From Streptomyces griseus (GTDB lineage Bacteria > Actinomycetota > Actinomycetes > Streptomycetales > Streptomycetaceae): a DNA stretch of 64,000 nt. Below the pieces are notes generated by a model. It ran no database searches, was not told the DNA's origin, and worked only from the letters and a program-made list of their open reading frames with translations. The position numbers and the translations under genes were made by a program. The stretch covers positions 62,001-126,000 of the forward strand of contig NZ_UAVD01000052.1 of assembly GCF_900460065.1 (NCBI RefSeq). Direction: 5' to 3'. This document shows positions 1-9,280 of the stretch, piece after piece (positions within the stretch are counted from its first letter, which is position 1; the number at the start of each line of letters is the position of its first letter).

Positions 1-409
1 GCTCACAGCAGGGGCGGCCCACGGACCGGGCGTCCGCCCGGTGCCGGGAGCGGGCAGCGCGGCGGCCGAGGCGCGCGCGGAAGGCGTGGACGCGATGGCG
101 GCCGGAGCCGGCACCGGGGTGGGGTGGGAGTGGAAGGCGTTGGCACGGCCGGAGTCGGCGATCGTGAGGATCAGCCGGACGGGCATCCCGGTGGCCTGCG
201 CCGCTCCGGACAGGGCATCGGGGAACGGCTCGCCCTGAAGCTGGGCGGGAGCGGGGGCAAGGGCGGGGTGGTCACGGGGAGGGCTCCCTCGTACGGTCAG
301 CGCGAGCGCCCCGGGCCGGGCCCGGGGCCCGGGAGTGGTCCGGTGGCGGACCGGGGCGGCACTCCGGTAACGGGCGGGAGCAGGGCGGAGCCACGCTCGG
401 CAGCGGGCG
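1..409. other. No clear gene
   Basis: Reading frames are open on both strands because of GC content, but none has a convincing start, ribosome site or recognisable domain. The minus strand has a stop-free run reaching the left edge, which could be a remnant of a gene outside the window. Confidence 0.3.
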
Positions 410-855
410 TCACCCGTACAGTTTGGCGGCCCCGTAGGAGCCGGCGCCCTGGTCGGCGGCGATCGAGCCGATGTGGACGACCGCGCCGCCGGGGGCGAGC
501 CGGTCGTCCAGCGCCTTCGTGGTCAGTGCGGCACTCACGAGGTTCGCGTCCAGATTGGCGTGGAAGTCCCGGGTGTATGCGGCCAGGTCCGTGGCTCCGT
601 CGCTGTCGCAGTCGGTGTTCCCGCCCGCGTTGTTCACAAGGACGTCGATCCGGTCCGGCAGCTCCGGCAGGAGGGCGACGTGAGCGCCCGGGGGTCAGTG
701 TGGTCGCATACCAGCGTGCGGACGCCGGACTCCGCTGCCAGTTCATGGAGCGGACCGGGGCGGCGACCGGTGACGATCACTGTCTCGCCCTGCTCCGCGA
801 AGAGCCGGACGGTCGCCCGGCCAATGCCCGTTGCGCCACGTAGTCGCGTGGTAAC
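410..855 (-). pseudogene. SDR oxidoreductase remnant
   Basis: Two minus-strand frames together give a broken short-chain dehydrogenase/reductase. The upstream part has a glycine-rich nucleotide-binding stretch (GATGIGRA) and the beta-alpha repeat after it. The downstream part, in another frame, has the NNAGG motif and the catalytic Ser-Tyr-Lys region (GSIAADQ...SYGAAK). Translation stops just after that lysine, so the C-terminal third of a normal ~250-residue enzyme is missing, and there is a frame break near position 635. It lies against a transposase fragment, which suggests decay after an insertion or deletion. Confidence 0.6.
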
Positions 856-989
856 CCTCAACTTGAGTCCCTTCAGTCCCTGTTCCGGGGTTACATGGTG
901 CCTGACCTGCTCTTTCACGGAGAGACTGAACGCAGGGACCGAACCGTGGAACTCCTTGCCCCTCGGGATCTCCTTGGCCTGGAAGGGCT

Positions 990-1120
990 GATCCTCGTCG
1001 ACGGCCAAGGCATTTTGCTGGCGATGTCCCTGATCGGCGGAAAGCGTAACGACGTCACCCGGCTGATGCCCCTGCTCGCCAAGCTCCCGTCGGTCCCAGG
1101 ACTCGTGGGGCGTCCCCGTC
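990..1120 (+). pseudogene. IS5-family transposase fragment
   Basis: A plus-strand stretch of about 40 codons reads VDGQGILLAMSLIGGKRND followed by a segment ending GRPR. This is the region around the second catalytic aspartate of IS5-type DDE transposases (usually xLAVSLTGGNRND...GRPR). Nothing recognisable precedes or follows it, so it is an isolated scar, not a functional element. It sits next to the truncated SDR gene. Confidence 0.55.
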
Positions 1121-1469
1121 TACAGCCTGAGGAGGAAGCCCGCGAGGGCCCGTCGGAGGTTGAGGGCGGGCTCCGGAGCTGGAAATGGACCCGGCGCTCG
1201 CGCTGGACGCCGTTGCGGCCGCTGACGAGGCCGCCAAGCAGGCCGCCGCCGCAGCGAGCGACGCGAAGGCCGAGGCAGCCGGGGAGGCCCAGCTGCCGGG
1301 GCGGCGGCCCGTGTTGGGTGATTGTGGGGAGGCGAGCCGGCTCTGCGGACTGCTGGCGTACGGGGCGGGCCGCTTCCGAGGGTTGACGGGCTGCGGGGGC
1401 GGCCGTCTCCGCAGATGGGTTGCGCGCGGGGATGGGCCAGAGAGAGTCGGCGCGCCTTCCGTTCCCAGG
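1121..1469. other. No clear gene
   Basis: There is an alanine-rich plus-strand frame from about 1185, but it has no recognisable domain and runs antisense into the SARP gene. I see nothing I can support here. Confidence 0.3.
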
Positions 1470-4400
1470 TCAGAAAAGTGGGTCCTTCAGATGCTCCTCC
1501 GGGGCCAGTGTGCTGCCCCGCTCGAACTCGGCCTGGTAGCGGGCCTCGTCCAGCGCAGCCCTGACCCGGGTGGTGATGCGGTCCACGTCGAAGCGCTCGC
1601 CGCCCCGCAGGGGTGCCTGGACCGACTGCCTGGCCACCGTGGCCGCCCCGAGGAGGCGGGCCGCGTGCTCGGAGTGACCTGCCAGCGACTGGGCCCCGGC
1701 CAGGCCTTCCAGGGCCAGCGCCACCGCCCGCGGGTTCCCGGTGTCGCGGGCGGCGGCGTGGGATTCCAGTTGCAGAGCCAGGGCTGCCGGGGCGTCGCCC
1801 CGGGCCTCCGCGACGAAGCCCAGCTCGGCCAGGATCACCGAGGGCCTTGCCGGCTCGTAACTCATCTGGCGGTGCAGGTCGAGCACCCGGGTCAGATGGC
1901 GCTCGGCCGCGTCGAGGTCTCCCGCCCGGCGCGCCCCGAGGGCGAGGCCGATCTCGGCGTACTGCTCCCCGAAGCTCTCCGACTGCCCGGCAGAGAGCCG
2001 TGCCGCGCGCTCATGGAACTTCTTGGCCCGAGGCAGGTCCCCGGTCAGCAGGGCGACCCGGCCGAGGCCTGAGAGCTGGAAAGACGCCTGCGGCCAGAGC
2101 CCCAGGTCTTCCGCCATCCGCAGGCCCTCCCGGTACAGCCGTCCGGCCCGCTGGTAGTCGCCCACGATTTCGGCCAGCGTCCCGAGCGGCACCGATGCTT
2201 GGAGCTGCCCCCACTGGTCGCCCAGCTCACGGAAGAGCGCGAGGCTCTGCTCACCGTCCCGCCGCAACGTGTTGAGGTCGCCCCGCTGATTCGCGTGGAA
2301 GGTCCGGCTGCCCAGGGCAGCCGCCATACCCCAGCGGTCGTCGAGCGACCGGAAGGTGGCCAGTGCCCGGTGGACCAGCTCCTCGCTCGGCCCCACGTCG
2401 CCGATCCCGTAAAGGCTAGACCCGAGGAACCATTGGGCCCGCGCCCGCCCGCCCGGATCGTCCAGCTCCTCGTACGGCCGCAGCGCAGTGCGGTACTCCG
2501 CCAGAGGGTCGGCGACGCCGCCGAGCACCAGCTTGAAGCCGCCCAGCAGGGCCGTGGCCTTGGCCACCGCGGCCGGCGCCGTCCCACCGAGGGACAGCGC
2601 CACGGTCAGGGACCGCTTCGCCTCGTTGCTCCGGCCGCGCAGGTACCAGTACCAGCTGAGGGCGTTGGCGAGACGCAGGGCGCAGTCGGCGTTGCCGAGC
2701 TGCGCCGCGTAGTCGAACGCGGTCCGCAGATTCGCGGTTTCGGCGTCCAGGCGATGGAGCCACTGTCGTTGGCTGTGGCCCTGCAGATGCGGCTCGGCGC
2801 GCTCGGCGAGACCGGTGTAGTAGTCGCAGTGCCTGCGCCGGAGGTCCTCGAACTCGCCTTTCTCCACGAGGCGTTCGACGCAGTATGCGGTGACCGATTC
2901 GAGCAGCTGGTACCGGGGCCCGTCCGTCCCGTCGGTCATGACCACCAGCGACCAGTCCACCAGCCGGGCGACGACGTCGAGCACCTCCGTACGGTCCAGG
3001 TCGTCCGCCGCGCAGATCTCCTCGGCGGCCTCGAGGGTGCAGCCGTCGGCGTGTATGGCCAGCCGCCCGAGCACCATCCGTTCCTGGTCGCCGAGGAGCT
3101 CCCAGCTCCAGTCGATCACGGCCCTCAGGGTGCGTTGCCGCGCAGGGGCGCTGCGCGCGCCCACCGCGAGCAGGTGGAACCGGTCGTCCAGGCGCGCCGC
3201 CAGCTCATGTACCCCCAGCGCCCGCACCCGGGTGGCGGCCATCTCCAGGGCCAGCGGAATGCCGTCGAGGCGTCGGCAGATCGAGACGATCGCCTCGACG
3301 TTGCTCGCGGCGAGTACGAAATTCGGGGCCGCCGCGGTTGCCCGTGCCACAAACAGCTCCACCGCGCTGTATCGGCGTACGGACTCGGGGTCGAGTTCCG
3401 CCGCGGGCTCGGGTCCTCGCAGCGGCGGCACCTCCTGGAGGTATTCGCCGGTGATGCCCAGGGGCACCTGACTGGTGGCCATGATTGTCAAGGCGGGCGC
3501 AGCCTTGAGGAGTTGGTCGGTCATCTCGGCGACCGGGCCGACCACATGCTCGCAGTTGTCGAACACCAGCAGGGCCGGCTGCTCGCCCAGCGCTTGGGCG
3601 ACACGGATGGTCATTGAGGGTGCCGCGCCCCCGGACCCCGGTCCCGAGGCCGTGTCGTCCCGGACCCGGAGAACCGATCCGAGCAAGTCGTGTACCGCGA
3701 CCTGCGCGGCGGCATGCTTCCTCCGGTCGGCGCTCGACGGGGAGGGGTCGAGCGCACCGAACTCGACCAGCCGTACGCCGCCGGGGAACTCGGCTCCGGC
3801 CTGCGCGGCGGTCGTGAGCGCCAGCTGCGTCTTGCCCACCCCGCCCGGACCGATGAGCGTGACCAGCCTGTTTTCGCTCAGCAGTTCCCGGAGCTCGCCG
3901 AGCGCCTCGGCCCTGCCGATCAGGCCGGTGAGGGAGGCTGGCAGGTTCGTGGGCGGGCTGGCCGCGGCAGTGTCATTTTCGGGGGCGGCAGTCAGCGCCG
4001 CGTCCTGGGTGAGGATCGACTGGTGCAGGGCCGTCAGCTCGGGGCTGGGGTCCAGACCCAGGTTTTCGGCCAGGTGTCCACGCAGGTCGGCGTAGCTGCT
4101 GAGGGCCGCGCTCTGCCGGCCGGCACGGTAGAGCGCCCGCACATGAGCGGCGCGCAGCCGTTCCCTGAGGGGGTGCAGGTCCACCACATCACCGAGTTCG
4201 TCGGCCACCAGCGCGTGTTCACCGAGGTTCAGCCGGGCCTCGGCCTGCTCCTCCAGCGCGGTCAGCCGCTGCTCCTCCAGCCGGTCCCGCGCTGGCCGGG
4301 TGAACTCTTCGTCGGCGAAGTCGGCGAAGGCGGGCCCCCGCCACAACGCCAGCGCGTCTGCCAGCAGGGCGGCGCGCACCCGGGAGTCCTCGGTCGCCCG

Positions 4401-4739
4401 CGCCCGTGTCATCAGGTCGCGGAACCGGTCCGCGTCCACCGCGTCGGCGCCCGCCCGCAGCTGGTATCCCGGCGAGTGGGACACCACGAGGTCCCGGCCG
4501 CCCGGCTCCGCGTCCTCAAGCGCCCGCCGCAGCTGCCACACCTTGTTCTGGAGCGCGCCTGCCGGGTTGTTGGACGGCCTCGTGGTCCATAGGTCATCGA
4601 TCAGCCTGTCCGCGGAGACCGCTCGTCCCTGGTGGGCCAGAAGGCAGGCCAGCAGAGCGCGGACTTTGAGCTCCGGGATCCGGACTGGTCGTCCGTCCCC
4701 CGTCCATACCGCTAACGAACCGAGAACCCCGAAATACAT
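1470..4739 (-). CDS. AfsR/SARP-type transcriptional regulator
   Basis: A 1089-residue protein with the full large-SARP layout. It has an N-terminal OmpR-type winged-helix domain (residues ~10-95), a BTAD helical domain (~97-245), and an NB-ARC/STAND ATPase with Walker A GPGGVGKT near residue 295 and a Walker B-like LLVFDNCEH. A long helical TPR-like C-terminus runs from about residue 650. Such proteins bind direct repeats and switch on secondary-metabolite or transport genes. The ATG at 4739 has no obvious Shine-Dalgarno, so the mRNA may be leaderless. It lies downstream of, and on the same strand as, an efflux pump and an FMN reductase, which are plausible targets. No biosynthetic cluster is visible beside it. 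Confidence 0.9.
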   Translation of the reverse strand: MYFGVLGSLAVWTGDGRPVRIPELKVRALLACLLAHQGRAVSADRLIDDLWTTRPSNNPAGALQNKVWQLRRALEDAEPGGRDLVVSHSPGYQLRAGADAVDADRFRDLMTRARATEDSRVRAALLADALALWRGPAFADFADEEFTRPARDRLEEQRLTALEEQAEARLNLGEHALVADELGDVVDLHPLRERLRAAHVRALYRAGRQSAALSSYADLRGHLAENLGLDPSPELTALHQSILTQDAALTAAPENDTAAASPPTNLPASLTGLIGRAEALGELRELLSENRLVTLIGPGGVGKTQLALTTAAQAGAEFPGGVRLVEFGALDPSPSSADRRKHAAAQVAVHDLLGSVLRVRDDTASGPGSGGAAPSMTIRVAQALGEQPALLVFDNCEHVVGPVAEMTDQLLKAAPALTIMATSQVPLGITGEYLQEVPPLRGPEPAAELDPESVRRYSAVELFVARATAAAPNFVLAASNVEAIVSICRRLDGIPLALEMAATRVRALGVHELAARLDDRFHLLAVGARSAPARQRTLRAVIDWSWELLGDQERMVLGRLAIHADGCTLEAAEEICAADDLDRTEVLDVVARLVDWSLVVMTDGTDGPRYQLLESVTAYCVERLVEKGEFEDLRRRHCDYYTGLAERAEPHLQGHSQRQWLHRLDAETANLRTAFDYAAQLGNADCALRLANALSWYWYLRGRSNEAKRSLTVALSLGGTAPAAVAKATALLGGFKLVLGGVADPLAEYRTALRPYEELDDPGGRARAQWFLGSSLYGIGDVGPSEELVHRALATFRSLDDRWGMAAALGSRTFHANQRGDLNTLRRDGEQSLALFRELGDQWGQLQASVPLGTLAEIVGDYQRAGRLYREGLRMAEDLGLWPQASFQLSGLGRVALLTGDLPRAKKFHERAARLSAGQSESFGEQYAEIGLALGARRAGDLDAAERHLTRVLDLHRQMSYEPARPSVILAELGFVAEARGDAPAALALQLESHAAARDTGNPRAVALALEGLAGAQSLAGHSEHAARLLGAATVARQSVQAPLRGGERFDVDRITTRVRAALDEARYQAEFERGSTLAPEEHLKDPLF

Positions 4740-4893
4740 GTGATCACGCTAACCCAGCGCAGAGGGCAAGGACAGGACGATAGTGGTCCGGCGGGCGGCC
4801 GGGCCCGGCCCGTGAGCGCCGACGCTCGGTGCCGCCGAGGTGCCGCTGGCAAGGGGCCGAGCCCGCGGCGGACCGCGCGGAATGTACGGGAGG

Positions 4894-4928
4894 ACGCCGG
4901 CCCGGGCCGTGGAGTCCTGGGCCGGCGT
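4894..4928 (-). terminator. Hairpin terminator after the efflux pump
   Basis: A perfect 10-bp stem (ACGCCGGCCC with GGGCCGGCGT) around a 15-base loop lies about 50 bases past the stop of the minus-strand transporter gene and upstream of the SARP start. It probably separates the two transcripts. Confidence 0.6.
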
Positions 4929-4976
4929 TCTCCCTCTGGTTCCCGGTGCCTGATTACCCGTTCCCGCCGGAGGGGC

Positions 4977-6563
4977 TCAGGTGGTCGAGAGCGAGTCCTC
5001 GCCCTTTTCCTCCCGCTCCTTCGGAGCGTTGCCGGACGGGACGGCCCCGCGGCTCTTGCGCAGCAGCGTGAACGCGAACGTCGCGCTGATCGCGGTGACG
5101 ACGGCGCACGCGATGCCGATCGCGTTCAGCCCGCTGGCGTAGGCGTCCGATGCGGCAGCCAGCAGGCTGTCGGCGGCATCGGACGGCAGTTCGCGAGCTG
5201 CCTTGAGCGCGCCCTCCATGCTCCCCTCGGCGGAGTCGGCCGCGCCGGACGGTGTGCCGTCGGGCACGTCGAGCGAGCTGCGGTAGACCGCGGTGCCCAG
5301 GCTGCCGAGCGTGGCGATGCCGAGTGCGGTGCCCAGATCACCGCTGATGGAGGAGAGTGCCGCCGCGGAGCCGCCCCGCTCCGGTGGGACCGACCCGACG
5401 ACCAGGTTGGTGCCGAGCGCCCCGAAGGTGCCGACGCCGATGAAAGTGATCACGAAGCCGGTGATCAGCAGCGGCATCCCACCGACAGGGCCGATGAAGA
5501 TGAGGAGCACGTAACCGATCATGCCGATCAGCAGGCTCACCCCGATGACGGTGCTGAGAGGGTGCTGCTTGGCGAAGATCGGCGCCAGCTGCGCCGCGAG
5601 GATCGACGCGATGGCCGCGGGCACCATCCACAGGCCCGCTTCCAGCGGCGAATAGCCCTCCACCATCTGGACGAACCCGGTGATGAACAGGTAGCCGCCG
5701 CCGGTGCCCAGCATGGAGACCATGAGGATCAGCAGTGCGGCGGTGAACGCGCCGATCTTGAAGAGCTTCAGGTCCAGCAGCGGATCGTCGAGCTTGCCCT
5801 GACGCGACAGGAACACCGCGCCGACCGCCAGGCCGAGGACGATCGAGAGGACCGGCACCAGCTCGACGCCATAACGCGCGAGCTCCTTCAGCCCGTAGAT
5901 GATCGCCAGGATCGACACCAGCGACAGCAGGACGCTGAGCAGGTCGATCTTGCCGGCGTTGGGGTTCTTGTACTCCGGCAGGACAAAGGGAGCGACGGTC
6001 AGCAGCACCACCATGACGGGCACCCCGATGAGGAACACCGAGCCCCACCAGAAGTACTCCAGCATCGCGCCGCCGACGACCGGCCCGAGCGCGGTGCCGC
6101 CCATGAAGCAACTGGCCCACACCGCGATGGCGCGACCACGCTGGTACGGGTCCTCGAACATGTTGCTGATGAGGGCGAGGGTGGACGGCATCAGGGTGGC
6201 GGCGGCGATGCCGAGCAGGGCGCGGGTGGCGATCAGACCCTCCGCGCTGGTGGAGTAGGCGGCGGCGATCGAGGTGATGCCGACGGCCGTCGCACCAATC
6301 AGCAGCAGCTTGCGGCGGCCGATCCGGTCGCCCAGCGTGCCCATGGTGATCAGGAAGCCGGCGATCAGGAAGCCGTATATGTCCATGATCCACAGCGTCT
6401 GGGTACCGGTGGGGTTCAGACCCTCGGCGAGGTGGGGCAGGGCCAGGTACAGCACGCTCTGGTCGAGGGAGATCAGCAGGGTGGGCAGGGCCAGCGCCGC
6501 CAGTCCCACCCATTCCCGCGTCCCGGCCTTCCGGACCGGGGCCTCGGGGGCGTTCGATGACAT
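4977..6563 (-). CDS. DHA2-family MFS drug efflux transporter
   Basis: A 528-residue membrane protein with about 14 hydrophobic segments, as in the QacA/SmvA/LfrA (DHA2, 14-TMS) branch of the major facilitator superfamily. Visible signatures are SLDQSVLYLALPHL in the first helix, the cytoplasmic loop motif GTLGDRIGRRK after helix 2, and a long insert with PSGAADSAEGS in the last third, typical of QacA-like pumps. It should export cationic or hydrophobic drugs using the proton gradient. It lies between an FMN reductase upstream and a SARP regulator downstream on the same strand, with a hairpin on each side, so it probably has its own promoter. Confidence 0.9.
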   Translation of the reverse strand: MSSNAPEAPVRKAGTREWVGLAALALPTLLISLDQSVLYLALPHLAEGLNPTGTQTLWIMDIYGFLIAGFLITMGTLGDRIGRRKLLLIGATAVGITSIAAAYSTSAEGLIATRALLGIAAATLMPSTLALISNMFEDPYQRGRAIAVWASCFMGGTALGPVVGGAMLEYFWWGSVFLIGVPVMVVLLTVAPFVLPEYKNPNAGKIDLLSVLLSLVSILAIIYGLKELARYGVELVPVLSIVLGLAVGAVFLSRQGKLDDPLLDLKLFKIGAFTAALLILMVSMLGTGGGYLFITGFVQMVEGYSPLEAGLWMVPAAIASILAAQLAPIFAKQHPLSTVIGVSLLIGMIGYVLLIFIGPVGGMPLLITGFVITFIGVGTFGALGTNLVVGSVPPERGGSAAALSSISGDLGTALGIATLGSLGTAVYRSSLDVPDGTPSGAADSAEGSMEGALKAARELPSDAADSLLAAASDAYASGLNAIGIACAVVTAISATFAFTLLRKSRGAVPSGNAPKEREEKGEDSLSTT

Positions 6564-6629
6564 GGCTTTCCTTTCTTGGGCCTGGTACGTGATCAGGCGT
6601 GGTTGCGTACGTGTATGGCCGCGGGGTCC

Positions 6630-6665
6630 AGGGCGTGTCCGGCGGATCAGGACCGGACATGCCCT
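6630..6665 (-). terminator. Palindromic hairpin, IS-end-like
   Basis: AGGGCGTGTCCGG faces CCGGACATGCCCT across a 10-base loop: 13 pairs with one G-U wobble. It touches the stop codon of the FMN reductase gene and can end its transcript. The bases GGGCGTGTCC and the neighbouring CTAG also resemble the ends of the IS5-type element at 52379-53616, so it may be a domesticated MITE-like repeat. Confidence 0.55.
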
Positions 6666-7248
6666 AGCCCGGATACGGCTGCCGGGCGCGGGCGTCGCTC
6701 AGGACGTGGCCCCACCAGGCGAGTTGGTCGAACATGGTCTTGGCCGCCGTTGCACAGCCCTCGGGGTCCGCAGGCCGGCCCTCGGCGTCGAAGTGCTCCT
6801 GGTAGTTCGGGAAGCAGACGGAGTCCCGGACGGTGACGCTGTGCAGACAGGGGAAGATTCCCCGCAGGTCGGCCACCGCGCGCAGCCCGCCGGCCATGCC
6901 GCCGTAGGAGACGAAGGCGACCGGCTTCGCCTTCCACACGTTGACGTACCAGTCGATGGCGTTCTTCAGTGAGGCGGGGAAGCTGTGGTTGTACTCCGGT
7001 GTGACGATCACGAACGCGTCCGCCCTGTCCAGCCAGGGGGCGAGGTCGGTCACGGCCTGCGGCAGCGGGCGGTCGAGGCTCTCCGGCAGCACGTCGGGCA
7101 GCCACACCTGGGCGAGGTCGATCACATCGACGTCGAAGTCGTCGCGCTTGGCCGCCTCGGCGGCGATCCACTGGGCGGGGACGGGGCCGAAGCGGCCGGC
7201 GCGGGTGCTGCCGATGAGTACGGCCAGGTTCAGTCTGCGTTCCCGCAT
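6664..7248 (-). CDS. NADPH-dependent FMN reductase
   Basis: A 194-residue flavodoxin-fold protein of the NADPH-dependent FMN reductase family. It has the phosphate-binding loop LIGSTRAGRFG near the N-terminus and the flavin-contact segment VTPEYNHSFPASLKNAIDWY in the middle, both diagnostic. It probably reduces FMN or quinones with NAD(P)H in the cytoplasm, supplying reduced flavin or protecting from quinone stress. The ATG at 7248 is preceded by GGGAGAA at good distance; a longer start at 7284 lacks a better site. It is the first gene of the same-strand set with the efflux pump and SARP regulator. Confidence 0.9.
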   Translation of the reverse strand: MRERRLNLAVLIGSTRAGRFGPVPAQWIAAEAAKRDDFDVDVIDLAQVWLPDVLPESLDRPLPQAVTDLAPWLDRADAFVIVTPEYNHSFPASLKNAIDWYVNVWKAKPVAFVSYGGMAGGLRAVADLRGIFPCLHSVTVRDSVCFPNYQEHFDAEGRPADPEGCATAAKTMFDQLAWWGHVLSDARARQPYPG

Positions 7249-7346
7249 CACGGTTCTCCCTCGGGCTCGGTACCTGCACGCCATACGGTGCGCCGTGCCA
7301 CTCGTGATGCGCTCTCGGTCCGCTCTCGGTTCCCTTTCGGCCTGGA

Positions 7347-7625
7347 TTGCGCCGCGGTGTCTACCAGTTCAACCCGCCCTACTCGTACCGCGTAGCGGAG
7401 TTCCTCCCGGGCACGGAGCTCGTCGAAGCCGAGTACGTGCAGGTCGATCAGGACAAGACGATCGCGAAGATCCGCAGGGACGAGAGCCTTCCGGACCTGG
7501 TGCGGTTCCCGTCGCTGGACCACATGCGCGAAGCTATCGAGGAACTGCGGAAGAAGCGGGCCGAGGACCGCGCTGCACGCCGATTGGCCCGGGCGCAGCG
7601 CCAGGAGGAGGGATCAGCCCAGTGA
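7347..7625 (+). pseudogene. Winged-helix protein, 5'-truncated
   Basis: About 92 codons remain, beginning at a TTG with no ribosome site. The first residues, RRGVYQFNPPY, match the wing segment (NGVYQINPML) of the next gene, so the DNA-binding N-terminal half has been lost and only the C-terminal half with a charged helix (EELRKKRAEDRAARR) is left. It shares a GTGA overlap with the next gene, as expected for a former two-gene operon. The family resembles paired winged-helix proteins of actinobacterial plasmids; I cannot assign a precise function. Confidence 0.5.
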
Positions 7626-8106
7626 GTACCTTGAAGTGGTCGGCGACCAACGCCGACGGTCTTCTCGCCGATCTGGACCTGCCGCCCGCCGCTTACCGGG
7701 CGCTGTTGAAGATCCGTGCGCAGAGCGAGGCCGGGGGCGGATCGCGATGGATCAGGGCACCCTCGGGAAGCTCCTCGGTCTCAGCCGCCCCAGCGTGAAC
7801 GCTGCTCTGCGGGAGCTGGAGCTGGAGCTGGAGCTGGCCAAGCTCGTCAGGAAGGTCCGTAACGGCGTCTACCAGATCAACCCGATGCTGGCGGGCTACG
7901 ACTGCCCCGAGGACGCGTTGGACGCCGTGAAGGCGATGCCGAGGGCCGACCGGCTCGACAGCAAGACCTACGTATCGGACTACCACCGGGCCGTCGCCGC
8001 GTACCAGGACCAGCTGGCCGAGCAGCGCAAGAAGCGTGCCGCCGCTGCCGCCGCGAAGAAGGCCGCGGCCACCAGGAGGCGCGGCTCGCTCCACGCCGTC
8101 GGCTGA
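7622..8106 (+). pseudogene. Winged-helix DNA-binding protein, frameshifted
   Basis: Translation starts at GTG 7622 (STLKWSATNADGLL...) and runs into a G-rich run at 7733-7737. One extra G there would join it in frame to AGGRIAMDQGTLGKLLGLSRP, a helix-turn-helix, followed by the wing NGVYQINPML and a Lys/Ala-rich tail. As written the protein is broken. A one-base loss in a homopolymer can be a real mutation or a sequencing error. The intact form would be about 161 residues. Repressor or replication-initiator roles are both possible. Confidence 0.55.
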
Positions 8107-8270
8107 CCTGCCGACAGCGTGCAGCGACGGGACGAGGCAGCCGACGCGCACATCACGGGTCCGGCGAGGTTCGGTGTCCTCCCCCGTCATGTAGGCCCGG
8201 GAGATCGAATGCCGCCGGGCCCGGATCGTCGCTCATATGGCCACCTCGCTCCCCACGATCATCGGAGCGT

Positions 8271-8311
8271 CCCGGTGGGGCTGCCTCCTCCGGGCAGGCA
8301 GTCCCACCGGG
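8271..8311 (-). terminator. Strong hairpin terminator
   Basis: CCCGGTGGGGCTGCCT pairs with AGGCAGTCCCACCGGG (16 pairs, one G-U wobble) across a 9-base loop. It lies immediately after the stop of the minus-strand sigma-factor gene at 8316. Confidence 0.75.
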
Positions 8312-8315
8312 GTAT

Positions 8316-9119
8316 TCAGCGCAACCGGCGGTGCTCCTGCCGGGAATCATGCTGTCTGGCGCGCCATGCGTTCCATCCCCAGCCCGTCAGGGCGACGGCG
8401 GCAACGCCCCCCGCCGCGGCCAGCACCCAAGACCAGCCGACCAGAATGCCCGTTGCGAGCACACAGCCGAGCACGAGCAGAGCCACCAGCCAGCCGGAAC
8501 CAGAACCGGAAGCGGAACCAGATCCGTTGCTCGCGATGTGCATGTCCCGGCCTGCGATATAGATGCTGCTACCGCTGCAGTTGGTGACTAGGTGGGCCCG
8601 TGCGTTGAGAGCGTGGACACGGGCGGTGGCCGGGCAGCAGCCGAGCTGCTCGGCGATCTCGTTGAAGCCCCACCCCTCGATGTAGCGCAGGTATGCGACT
8701 TCCTGACGGCGCGGTTGTGGCATCAGCTGGATGAGTTCGACGATCTCCCGGGCAGCGACGAGGTCCTGGGTGCTGGCAGACGGAGCTAGGCTGCTCCAGC
8801 CGACGGTTCCCTGCTCGGTGTGGTCCGCCGGATCCCCGTCGGCCCGCAGGGCGGCTGTCGAGATGCATCGGGCGAGGCGGCGGCGGGCGACGGTGTAGAG
8901 CCAGGCACGGGGAACCCTGATGTTGTCCCAGTCATTCAGGGCCTGCTCGAAGGTGTCCTGGACGAGCGCCTCGACGTCGACGTCCTGCTCGGACAGCCCC
9001 CAGGCTCTGCCTCGCTGACGGACCGACAGAATCAGCGGGCGGTAGTACAGCTCGTAGGCCCTTTCGAACGTCATCGTGGCCGTGGCGCCGCACTCGGCGC
9101 AGCAGTTCTCCTCGGTCAC
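8316..9119 (-). CDS. ECF-type sigma factor with C-terminal membrane anchor
   Basis: A 267-residue protein. The first ~185 residues hold sigma region 2 (FERAYELYYRPLILSV... with DVEALVQDTFEQAL) and region 4 (RQEVAYLRYIEGWGFNEIAEQLG then CCPATARVHALNARA). After that comes a Gly/Ser linker and two hydrophobic segments (about residues 205-245) ending in a basic tail. A sigma factor joined to a membrane anchor is unusual: most ECF factors are held by a separate anti-sigma. Here membrane tethering or release by proteolysis could control it. The GTG start overlaps the stop of the upstream small gene by a GTGA, so the two are cotranscribed. Confidence 0.8.
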   Translation of the reverse strand: MTEENCCAECGATATMTFERAYELYYRPLILSVRQRGRAWGLSEQDVDVEALVQDTFEQALNDWDNIRVPRAWLYTVARRRLARCISTAALRADGDPADHTEQGTVGWSSLAPSASTQDLVAAREIVELIQLMPQPRRQEVAYLRYIEGWGFNEIAEQLGCCPATARVHALNARAHLVTNCSGSSIYIAGRDMHIASNGSGSASGSGSGWLVALLVLGCVLATGILVGWSWVLAAAGGVAAVALTGWGWNAWRARQHDSRQEHRRLR

Positions 9120-9280
9120 TGCGCGCCGCCGGCGGGCTGGTCGTCCTGGCCTCGCGCGGCGGCCTGAGCCCGGGCCAGTTCGGCGCGGGCGCGCAGCAGC
9201 AGACTCTGGGCGAGAGCGTCGGCGACCTTCAGCACTACAGGCGCGGTGCTGAGCAGCATCAGGGTCACGAGGTCCATCAT
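9116..9280 (-). CDS. Small hydrophobic-start protein upstream of sigma factor
   Basis: Encodes about 54 residues (MMDLVTLMLLSTAPVVLKVADALAQSLLL...) with GGAAGG nine bases before the ATG. The N-terminal third is hydrophobic and could insert in the membrane. The rest is an Ala/Arg-rich amphipathic helix. It overlaps the sigma-factor start by four bases, so translation is coupled. A role in controlling the membrane-anchored sigma factor is a guess from position only. No family is recognised. Confidence 0.55.
   Translation of the reverse strand: MMDLVTLMLLSTAPVVLKVADALAQSLLLRARAELARAQAAARGQDDQPAGGAQ

Noticed and set aside
1185..1320. Alanine-rich plus-strand frame, possible small helical protein
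   Set aside because: Composition typical of spurious high-GC frames; no ribosome site and no recognisable family.
1613..4592. Long plus-strand frames opposite the SARP gene
   Set aside because: Antisense frames kept open by high GC; no domain and no ribosome site, while the minus strand gives a full SARP protein.
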